This document shows, piece by piece, positions 47,184 to 54,450 of a stretch of 64,000 bases of DNA. The stretch is from Pelagovum sp. HNIBRBA483. Lineage in GTDB: Bacteria; Pseudomonadota; Alphaproteobacteria; Rhodobacterales; Rhodobacteraceae. Within the stretch, counting starts at the first letter, position 1. Every line of letters starts with the position of its first letter. A program made the translations under genes and the position numbers. Where the stretch lies: assembly GCF_040931995.1 (NCBI RefSeq), contig NZ_CP162412.1, positions 1,674,001-1,738,000 of the forward strand, read 5' to 3'. The notes beneath the pieces were generated by a model. That model was not told the origin of the DNA and made no database searches. It saw nothing but the letters and a program-made list of their open reading frames with translations.

Positions 47184-48185
47184 ATGGAAATCCAGCCACA
47201 GATCGTTGAAGTGGATGCGCCAAGTAAGCCAAAACGTTACGTTTTTGTGCTTCTCGACAATTTCACAATGCTTTGTTTCGCCTCGGCTGTCGAGAGCCTG
47301 CGAATCGCTAACCGCATGGCGAACAAGAAACTCTACGATTGGGTGCTTGCAGGCGAAGATGGCGATACCGTGATCTGCTCGAACGGAACCGAGTTCAAAC
47401 TCCAGATGGAGTTGGGCGAGTTGTCGCGTGACGACGTGGTTATGGTTTGCGGCGGTGTGGATGTGCAAAAGGCCACCACCAAGCGGATCGTCAGCTGGCT
47501 CCGCCGCGAAGCGCGGCGCGGGGTACGGATGGCGGGCCTTTGTACCGCTGGCTACACATTGGCAAAGGCGGGCCTGCTGGATGGGAAGAAAGCAACGATC
47601 CACTGGGAAAATCAGGACAGTTTTGCTGAAGAATTCGAAGAAGTGACGCTGACGAAGTCGGTCTTTGTGGTGGATGGCAACCGCATGACAACCGCGGGCG
47701 GCACGGCCTCCATCGACCTGATGCTGAAGATCATTGCGGACGATCACGGCGAAGAACTGGCCAATGCCGTGGCGGACCAGTTGATTTACTCGTCCATCCG
47801 CACTGACCAAGATACGCAGCGCCTTTCGATCCCGACGCGGATCGGGGTCCGGCATCCGAAACTGAGCCGGGTTATCCAGATTATGGAACAAAACATCGAA
47901 GAGCCGATCAGCCCTGCTGTACTGGCAAAGGATGTGGGCATGTCGACGCGGCAGCTTGAACGCTTGTTCCGTCGCTATCTGAACCGCAGCCCGAAGCGCT
48001 ACTACATGGAACTGCGCCTGCAAAAGGCGCGCAACCTGTTGATGCAGACGGATATGAGCGTGATCAACGTGGCCTTGGCTTGTGGTTTTGCCTCGCCGTC
48101 GCATTTTTCGAAGTGCTACCGGTCCCACTATGACACGACACCCTATCGCGAGCGGGGCAGCCACGCGACGCGGCTCTCGATCTGA
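47184..48185 (+). CDS. GlxA family transcriptional regulator (DJ-1/PfpI plus AraC)
   Basis: The 333-aa protein has an N-terminal DJ-1/PfpI-like domain (about residues 12-200; FVLLDNFTMLCFASAVESLRIAN, GLCTAGYTLAKAGLL with the nucleophile-elbow Cys, and TAGGTASIDLML) and a C-terminal AraC domain (about 225-325; LAKDVGMSTRQLERLFRRYL and VALACGFASPSHFSKCYR). Such proteins often regulate choline, carnitine, arginine or glycine-betaine use. It is 143 bp upstream of livK in the same direction and is the probable regulator of that transporter. Ribosome-binding site before 47184 is weak, so the start is uncertain. Confidence 0.9.
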   Translation: MEIQPQIVEVDAPSKPKRYVFVLLDNFTMLCFASAVESLRIANRMANKKLYDWVLAGEDGDTVICSNGTEFKLQMELGELSRDDVVMVCGGVDVQKATTKRIVSWLRREARRGVRMAGLCTAGYTLAKAGLLDGKKATIHWENQDSFAEEFEEVTLTKSVFVVDGNRMTTAGGTASIDLMLKIIADDHGEELANAVADQLIYSSIRTDQDTQRLSIPTRIGVRHPKLSRVIQIMEQNIEEPISPAVLAKDVGMSTRQLERLFRRYLNRSPKRYYMELRLQKARNLLMQTDMSVINVALACGFASPSHFSKCYRSHYDTTPYRERGSHATRLSI

Positions 48186-48328
48186 TCACCTGCGATTGCG
48201 CAGTGACGCGGCGTCAATTTCCCGCAACTTACCAAAAAACAGGCCGATTTCCTGCGCGGGAACGCTTCCATTTTGTATTTGGGCTGCGTAATCTGGCGAA
48301 CGGACAATGATCCGATAGGGAGAAAATG

Positions 48329-49513
48329 ATGAAAAAGATTCTGACTGCCACCGCGACGATGGCACTGCTTGCCGGAGCCGCGCAGGCCGACGAAATCAAA
48401 CTCGGTGTGCTTTTGGGCTTCACCGGCCCCGCTGAATCGCTCGCCGTTGGTATGGCTGGCGGAGCTGAAGCAGCGATTGCCGAAGTTTCCGAAAGCGGCC
48501 TGCTGCTGGGTGGCACGACTGTTTCAGCCGTTCGCGGCGACAGCACGTGTATTGACGCCAGCCTTGCAACCGCCGCTGCTGAACGCTTGATCACCACTGA
48601 GGGTGTATCCGGTATCGTTGGTGCGCTGTGCTCCGGCGCGACCACCGCAGCCTTCCAGAACGTTGCACGGGCAAACGGTATGGTGATGATTTCGCCGTCC
48701 GCGACCTCGCCTGCGCTTTCGACGATCGAAGATGACGGCCTGTTCTTCCGTACCGCTCCATCAGATGCGCGTCAGGGCGTTGTGATGGCTGAAGTGCTGC
48801 TTGAGCAGGGCATCAACTCGGTCGCTGTGACCTATACCAACAACGACTATGGTAAGGGCTTGGCCGACAGCTTCCAATCTGCTTATGAAGAGCGTGGCGG
48901 CACTGTCACCATCAACGCCGCACACGAAGACGGCAAGGCCGACTACTCGGCTGAAGTGGCGTCTTTGGCTGCTGCTGGCGGTGATCGCCTCGTTGTTGCC
49001 GGTTACATCGACCAAGGTGGCCCGGGCATCATCCGCGCCGCGCTCGACACCGGTGCATTCGACACGTTCCACCTGCCTGACGGCATGATCGGTGACTCCC
49101 TGCAGGAGCGTTTCGGTGATGAGATCGAAGGATCGACCGGTCAGGTTCCGGGCACAGACAGCCCGGGCGCTGCGATGATGGAAGAGGTTGGTGCGAAGTA
49201 CGATTTCCAGGGTACGGCACCGTTTGCACCTGAGAGCTATGACGCAGCTGCGCTGATCATGCTCGCCATGCAGGCAACCGGCTCCACCGACCCGATGGTC
49301 TACAAGGATGCGGTGATGGATGTTGCCAACGCTCCGGGTGAAGTGATCTATCCGGGTGAACTGGCCAAGGCACTGCAAATCCTCGCCGATGGCGGCGAAG
49401 TGGATTATCAGGGCGGCTCGGCTGTTGAGCTGATCGGTGGCGGCGAGAGCGCCGGTAACTACCGCCAGATCGAAGTGATCGACGGCGTTATCACAACTGT
49501 TCAGTTCCGCTGA
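48329..49513 (+). CDS. livK: Branched-chain amino-acid-type ABC transporter substrate-binding protein
   Basis: The 394-aa protein has a signal peptide ending at LAGAAQA and a type I periplasmic-binding fold (LGVLLGFTGPAE near the N-terminus, GALCSGATTAA, SPSATSPALS, TYTNNDYGKGLAD). The family binds branched-chain or other amino acids, amides or urea. Two ATGs are adjacent at 48326 and 48329; the second has the better spacing (six bases) to GGGAG. A perfect hairpin separates it from the ATPase genes, so it is probably made in excess of them. Confidence 0.92.
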   Translation: MKKILTATATMALLAGAAQADEIKLGVLLGFTGPAESLAVGMAGGAEAAIAEVSESGLLLGGTTVSAVRGDSTCIDASLATAAAERLITTEGVSGIVGALCSGATTAAFQNVARANGMVMISPSATSPALSTIEDDGLFFRTAPSDARQGVVMAEVLLEQGINSVAVTYTNNDYGKGLADSFQSAYEERGGTVTINAAHEDGKADYSAEVASLAAAGGDRLVVAGYIDQGGPGIIRAALDTGAFDTFHLPDGMIGDSLQERFGDEIEGSTGQVPGTDSPGAAMMEEVGAKYDFQGTAPFAPESYDAAALIMLAMQATGSTDPMVYKDAVMDVANAPGEVIYPGELAKALQILADGGEVDYQGGSAVELIGGGESAGNYRQIEVIDGVITTVQFR

Positions 49514-49533
49514 TCGTGCACCATTAACGACAG

Positions 49534-49561
49534 AACGGCGCGGGGGGCCCCCCGCGCCGTT
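49534..49561 (+). terminator. Perfect 28-bp palindrome between livK and livG
   Basis: AACGGCGCGGGGGG (49534-49547) is exactly the reverse complement of the next 14 bases (49548-49561). The GC-rich stem with a short TTTG tail would act as an attenuator and 3'-end stabiliser for livK mRNA, giving more binding protein than transporter. Confidence 0.75.
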
Positions 49562-49608
49562 TGCATAACCGATGACTGCCTATTGGGGCAAAACTGGGGG
49601 CAAACGCG

Positions 49609-50391
49609 ATGATCGTCGTCGAGGATCTTCACAAGCATTTTGGCGGCTTTCATGCCGTGGACGGGGCGACCCTGAAGATCAATCCAGGCTCCATTACCGG
49701 CCTGATCGGACCAAACGGTGCCGGAAAAACAACTCTTTTCAATGTGATCGCTGGCGTTCTTAAACCAACGAGCGGGCGTGTCACGATGGCAGGTGAGGAT
49801 ATCACCGGCCTGCCGCCCCATGAGCTGTTTCATAAAGGATTGCTGCGGACCTTCCAGATCGCGCATGAGTTCCATTCGATGAGCTGCCGCGAAAATCTGA
49901 TGATGGTGCCGAGCGGCCAATCGGGCGAACAGCTCTGGAATACTTGGTTTGGCCGCAAGCGCATCGCCGATGAAGAGCGCGCGTTGCGGGCGAAAGCCGA
50001 TGAAGTGCTGGAATTCCTGACCATCGAGCACCTTGCCGATCACAAGGCGGGGCAAGTCTCTGGCGGGCAAAAGAAGCTCCTCGAATTGGGACGCACGATG
50101 ATGGTGGATGCCAAGATCGTGTTCCTTGACGAAGTGGGTGCGGGCGTGAACCGGACGCTGTTGAACACAATCGGCGATGCGATTGTGCGCCTGAACAAAG
50201 AACGCGATTACACCTTCGTCGTGATTGAACACGACATGGATTTCATCGGGCGGATTTGTGATCCGGTGATTTGTATGGCCGAGGGCAAGGTGCTCGCAGA
50301 AGGAACGCTCGATGAGATCAAAGCCAACGAGCATGTGATCGAGGCCTATTTGGGCACAGGGCTCAAGAACAAGGATAAGGTGGGGGCATGA
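49609..50391 (+). CDS. livG: Branched-chain amino-acid-type ABC transporter ATPase
   Basis: The 260-aa ATPase has Walker A GPNGAGKTT (residues about 34-42), the Q-loop in FQIAHEF, signature VSGGQKKLLELG, Walker B VFLDEVGAGVN and the switch His in IEHDMDF. The Walker B is followed by Glu-Val rather than Glu-Pro, a mild variation. GGGGG is eight bases before the ATG. Its stop overlaps livF by four bases. Confidence 0.94.
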   Translation: MIVVEDLHKHFGGFHAVDGATLKINPGSITGLIGPNGAGKTTLFNVIAGVLKPTSGRVTMAGEDITGLPPHELFHKGLLRTFQIAHEFHSMSCRENLMMVPSGQSGEQLWNTWFGRKRIADEERALRAKADEVLEFLTIEHLADHKAGQVSGGQKKLLELGRTMMVDAKIVFLDEVGAGVNRTLLNTIGDAIVRLNKERDYTFVVIEHDMDFIGRICDPVICMAEGKVLAEGTLDEIKANEHVIEAYLGTGLKNKDKVGA

Positions 50392-51101
50392 GCGAACCGT
50401 TTCTCATCGGCGACAGCATGACCGGCGGCTATGGAAAAGGGCCGGACATTCTGCATGACTGTACGATTGCCGTGAACCCCGGCGAGATTGCCGTGATCGT
50501 TGGCCCGAACGGCGCCGGAAAATCGACCGCGATGAAGGCGGTTTTCGGGATGCTGGATGTGCGTTCCGGCGCAGTTCGGCTCGGTGGTGAGGACATCACC
50601 AAGCTGACGCCGCAGGAGCGCGTGGTGAAGGGGATGGGCTTTGTGCCGCAGACCTCGAATATCTTCACCTCGATGACGGTGGAAGAGAACCTCGAGATGG
50701 GTGCGTTCATCCGGCGGGATGACTTCCGCGACACGATGGAGCAGGTCTATTCGCTCTTTCCCATCCTCAAGGAAAAGCGCAACCAAGCGGCGGGCGAACT
50801 TTCAGGCGGGCAGCGCCAACAGGTCGCCGTTGGCCGCGCCTTGATGACCCAACCGAAGGTGCTGATGCTGGACGAACCGACCGCGGGTGTGAGCCCGATT
50901 GTCATGGACGAGTTGTTCGACCGGATCATCGAAGTGGCCCGCACGGGCATTCCGATCCTGATGGTCGAACAGAATGCACGGCAGGCGCTGGAAATCGCGG
51001 ATCGCGGCTATGTTCTGGTGCAAGGTCGCAATGCACATACGGGCACTGGCAAGGAGCTTCTTGCCGATCCCGAAGTGCGCCAGAGCTTTTTGGGAGGATA
51101 A
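50388..51101 (+). CDS. livF: Branched-chain amino-acid-type ABC transporter ATPase
   Basis: The 237-aa ATPase has Walker A GPNGAGKST near residue 42, signature LSGGQRQQVAVGRALM, Walker B LMLDEPTAGVSP, and switch region MVEQNARQAL, typical of LivF. It overlaps livG by four bases (ATGA) and livH follows three bases later. LivF works as a heterodimer with LivG on the cytosolic face of LivHM. Confidence 0.95.
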   Translation: MSEPFLIGDSMTGGYGKGPDILHDCTIAVNPGEIAVIVGPNGAGKSTAMKAVFGMLDVRSGAVRLGGEDITKLTPQERVVKGMGFVPQTSNIFTSMTVEENLEMGAFIRRDDFRDTMEQVYSLFPILKEKRNQAAGELSGGQRQQVAVGRALMTQPKVLMLDEPTAGVSPIVMDELFDRIIEVARTGIPILMVEQNARQALEIADRGYVLVQGRNAHTGTGKELLADPEVRQSFLGG

Positions 51102-51104
51102 GGG

Positions 51105-52118
51105 ATGATCGACTTCCTGAACGGGCTGGTGGCCCTGACCAATTTTGTGATCATTCCGGCCACGGCCTATGGCGCGCAGCTGGCGATCGGCGCGTTGGGC
51201 GTGACGATGATCTACGGCATCCTGCGGTTTTCGAACTTTGCGCATGGCGACACGATGGCCTTTGGAACGATGGCGACGATCCTCGTGACGTGGTGGTTTC
51301 AATCGATGGGGCTTAGCTTGGGGTTCTTGCCGACAGCCTTGCTCGCCCTGCCCTTTGGGATCGCGGCGACCGCGGCGCTGGTGCTTTTTACGGATAAGAC
51401 TGTTTATCAGTTTTACCGACGCCAGAAGGCCAAGCCGGTGATCCTCGTGATCGTGTCAATGGGTGTGATGTTTGTGCTCAACGGGGTGGTACGCTTCATC
51501 ATTGGTGTGGACGATCAAAACTTCAATGATGGCGAACGCTTCATTATTACCGCGCGTGAGTTCAAGCAGATGACGGGGCTGAGTGAGGGTTTGGCCTTTA
51601 AGACCTCGCAAGGGTTGACCATCGTAACGGCGGTGATCGTTGTGGCGGTGCTGTTTTGGTTCCTCAACAAGACCCGCACCGGCAAATCAATGCGCGCGTT
51701 TTCGGATAACGAGGATTTGGCGCTGCTTTCGGGGATCAATCCAGATCGCGTTGTAATGGTGACTTGGCTGATCGTTGCAGCACTGGCGACCGTGGCAGGG
51801 ACGCTCTACGGGCTTGATAAATCCTTCAAGCCGTTCACCTATCTGCAATTGCTTCTGCCAATTTTTGCTTCGGCCATCGTAGGCGGCTTGGGAAGCCCGC
51901 TTGGCGCGATTGCCGGCGGTTTCGTGATCGCGTTTTCGGAAGTGACGATCACATATGCATGGAAAAAGGTGCTGACCTACTGGGCGCCGGAATCGTTGGA
52001 GCCTTCGGGCCTGATGCAACTTCTTTCCACCGATTACAAATTTGCGGTGTCATTCGCGATCCTTGTGGTCGTTCTTCTGTTTAAGCCCACAGGCCTGTTC
52101 AAGGGGAAATCGGTATGA
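51105..52118 (+). CDS. livH: Branched-chain amino-acid-type ABC transporter permease
   Basis: The 337-aa protein has about eight transmembrane segments and the LivH signature: GALGVTMIYGILRFSNFAHGD near residue 27, and SAIVGGLGSPLGAIAGG in the C-terminal half, with the coupling segment MRAFSDNEDLALLSGIN. It starts three bases after livF and its stop overlaps livM. Confidence 0.95.
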   Translation: MIDFLNGLVALTNFVIIPATAYGAQLAIGALGVTMIYGILRFSNFAHGDTMAFGTMATILVTWWFQSMGLSLGFLPTALLALPFGIAATAALVLFTDKTVYQFYRRQKAKPVILVIVSMGVMFVLNGVVRFIIGVDDQNFNDGERFIITAREFKQMTGLSEGLAFKTSQGLTIVTAVIVVAVLFWFLNKTRTGKSMRAFSDNEDLALLSGINPDRVVMVTWLIVAALATVAGTLYGLDKSFKPFTYLQLLLPIFASAIVGGLGSPLGAIAGGFVIAFSEVTITYAWKKVLTYWAPESLEPSGLMQLLSTDYKFAVSFAILVVVLLFKPTGLFKGKSV

Positions 52119-53419
52119 CCAACAACATGCGAACTGTTGCGCTTTTCGCCGGTATGGCGGTTTTGCTGATTGGCACCGGAATGGTGCAAGGCTGGAACAC
52201 GGCGCTCCTCGTCCTGAACATGGGGCTGATCTCGGCGATCATGTCGCTGGGGGTGAACCTGCAATGGGGTTTTGCGGGGCTGTTTAACGTCGGTGTGATG
52301 GGCTTTGTCGCGCTGGGTGGCTTGGCCACTGTGCTGGTCGCAATGGCGCCCGTAGGCGAGGCTTGGGCTGCTGGCGGGTTGCGGGTGCTGGCGGGGCTGG
52401 CGCTTGGTGCCGCGACGATTGTCGGCATGGTGCTTATTGCAAAGCGGATGGCCGCGGGGCGGACCCGCACCATCGCGATGATCGCGTGGCTGATTGTGGG
52501 CTTTTTCCTCTACCGTGCGGTGTTTGACGGTGGCGTCGGCGCTGTTGAGGCGATTGACCCCGCAGCGACGGGCTATCTCGGCGGGCTGGGGTTGCCAGTA
52601 CTGCTCGCGTGGCCGGTTGGCGGGGTGCTGGCGGCAGGTGCAGCGTGGATCATTGGCAAAACGGCCTTGGGCCTACGGTCGGATTATCTGGCGATTGCCA
52701 CGCTGGGGATTGCAGAAATCGTCATTGCCGTCATGAAGAACGAGGACTGGCTGGCGCGTGGCGTGAAAAACGTCATCGGTATACCGCGGCCGGTGCCTTA
52801 TGAAGTTGACCTCCAGCAAAGCGAGAGCTTTGTCGAGCGTGCAGCCGGATTGGGGATGGACCCGACCTATGCCTCCACGATCTTTGTGAAGCTGTCTTAC
52901 GGCGTTTTGTTCACCATCGTTCTCGTCATCCTGTTGTGGATGGCGCAATCGGCGCTCCACAGCCCTTGGGGCCGGATGATGCGGGCGATCCGTGACAACG
53001 AAACCGCCGCTGAAGCAATGGGCAAGGATGTCACGCGGCGGCATTTACAGATCTTTATTCTGGGGTCCGCTGTCTGTGGTATCGCTGGCGCGATGATGAC
53101 GACGCTGGACGGGCAGTTGACACCGGGCACCTACCAGCCACTGCGCTTTACCTTCCTGATCTGGGTGATGATGATTGTCGGCGGTTCGGGGAACAACTTT
53201 GGCGCGGTGCTGGGCGGTATGTTGATCTGGTGGCTGTGGGTGATGGTGGAGCCGATGGGCCTGAGCTTTATCCAGTTCATCACTTCGGGCATGGCCGAGG
53301 ATAGCGGCCTGCGGGCGCATCTGCTGGACTCGGCTGCGCATATGCGCCTGATGACGATGGGCTTGATCCTGATTTTGGTTCTGAGATTTTCGCCGCGCGG
53401 GTTGATCCCCGAGAAATAA
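52115..53419 (+). CDS. livM: Branched-chain amino-acid-type ABC transporter permease
   Basis: The 434-aa protein has around ten transmembrane segments and LivM features: LNMGLISAIMSLGVNLQWGFAGLFNVGVMGF, the RSDYLAIATLGIAEI segment, the coupling helix MRAIRDNETAAEAMGKD, and GGSGNNFGAVLGG. It carries an extra membrane region between about residues 85 and 165 compared with E. coli LivM, which is common in Rhodobacterales. It is the last liv gene and is followed by a terminator. Confidence 0.94.
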   Translation: MTNNMRTVALFAGMAVLLIGTGMVQGWNTALLVLNMGLISAIMSLGVNLQWGFAGLFNVGVMGFVALGGLATVLVAMAPVGEAWAAGGLRVLAGLALGAATIVGMVLIAKRMAAGRTRTIAMIAWLIVGFFLYRAVFDGGVGAVEAIDPAATGYLGGLGLPVLLAWPVGGVLAAGAAWIIGKTALGLRSDYLAIATLGIAEIVIAVMKNEDWLARGVKNVIGIPRPVPYEVDLQQSESFVERAAGLGMDPTYASTIFVKLSYGVLFTIVLVILLWMAQSALHSPWGRMMRAIRDNETAAEAMGKDVTRRHLQIFILGSAVCGIAGAMMTTLDGQLTPGTYQPLRFTFLIWVMMIVGGSGNNFGAVLGGMLIWWLWVMVEPMGLSFIQFITSGMAEDSGLRAHLLDSAAHMRLMTMGLILILVLRFSPRGLIPEK

Positions 53420-53438
53420 GCATTGCATAAGCACGAAA

Positions 53439-53467
53439 AAGGGCTGCGAAATAGCTTCGCGGCCCTT
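53439..53467. terminator. Terminator between livM and the convergent dehydrogenase
   Basis: AAGGGCTGCGAA (53439-53450) pairs with TTCGCGGCCCTT (53456-53467), with one T-G wobble and a five-base loop. Adjacent A- and T-rich bases on each side suit both strands. Confidence 0.75.
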
Positions 53468-53485
53468 ACTATTTGGAGGGATTAC

Positions 53486-54361
53486 TCAGCTGTCGAGCTT
53501 GCGCAGGCGGGCAAAGAGCGAGGAGGTATCCCATCGGCCACCGCCCATCTTTTGCACTTCTTTGTAGAACTGATCGACAAGCGCTGTGACCGGAAGGCTG
53601 GCGCCGTTTTCCTCTGCTGTATCGAGGCAGATGCCCAGATCCTTGCGCATCCAATCAACTGCAAAGCCGTGCTCGAAATGACCGTCAAGCATCGTTTCGT
53701 GACGGTTGACCATTTGCCAGCTACCAGCGGCACCACCGCCGATTACCTCGATCACGGCGCGACCATCCAGACCGGCCTTTTCGGCGAAATGCAGCCCCTC
53801 AGACAGACCCTGAACGAGGCCCGCGATGCAGATCTGGTTTACCATCTTGGCAAGCTGACCTGAACCGCTCTCACCAAGGCGCTTGCACAGCTTGGCATAG
53901 GCATCAATCACCGGCTCGGCGCGGGCATATTCGGCCTCATCGCCACCGCACATGACCACAAGCTGGCCGTTCTCCGCACCCGCTTGGCCACCGGAAACAG
54001 GGGCATCAACGAACGCAATCTGCGCATCGGCCGCAGCGGCGAACATTTCGCGGGTGACAGCGGCGGAAACGGTGGTGTGGTCCACGAAGACAGTCCCAGC
54101 CGCCATCGCGGAGAATGCGCCATCTGCCCCAGTGCAGACAGAGCGGAGATCATCGTCATTGCCGACGCATGCCATGACAAACTCTGCGTCCTTGGCCGCC
54201 TCGGCAGGTGTTTTGCCGAAGTTGCCACCAAATTCGGCAACCCATTTTTCGGCCTTGGAAGTGGTGCGGTTATAAACTGTGACCTCGTGTCCGGCCTTTG
54301 CCAAATGACCGGCCATTGGGTAGCCCATCACCCCTAAGCCAAGAAACGCTACTTTCGCCAT
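53486..54361 (-). CDS. NAD(P)-dependent beta-hydroxyacid dehydrogenase (3-hydroxyisobutyrate dehydrogenase family)
   Basis: The 291-aa protein has the NAD-binding GLGVMGYPMAGHLAKAGH at residues 7-24, the substrate motif FVDAPVSGGQAGAENGQL, and the catalytic Lys in GSGQLAKMVNQICIAG. The family includes 3-hydroxyisobutyrate dehydrogenase, tartronate semialdehyde reductase and GlyR-type enzymes. GGAG precedes the ATG at 54361. It converges with livM and is divergent from the penicillin-acylase gene. A role in valine breakdown is possible given the liv neighbours but is not shown. Confidence 0.9.
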   Translation of the reverse strand: MAKVAFLGLGVMGYPMAGHLAKAGHEVTVYNRTTSKAEKWVAEFGGNFGKTPAEAAKDAEFVMACVGNDDDLRSVCTGADGAFSAMAAGTVFVDHTTVSAAVTREMFAAAADAQIAFVDAPVSGGQAGAENGQLVVMCGGDEAEYARAEPVIDAYAKLCKRLGESGSGQLAKMVNQICIAGLVQGLSEGLHFAEKAGLDGRAVIEVIGGGAAGSWQMVNRHETMLDGHFEHGFAVDWMRKDLGICLDTAEENGASLPVTALVDQFYKEVQKMGGGRWDTSSLFARLRKLDS

Positions 54362-54450
54362 AACTTCTCCACTCCCTCTTTCCCGTTGATGTTGTTCCAG
54401 ATAGGTAACGACAAGCAAGGCAGGGTCAATAGCAGACAAGTAGACGCGGG

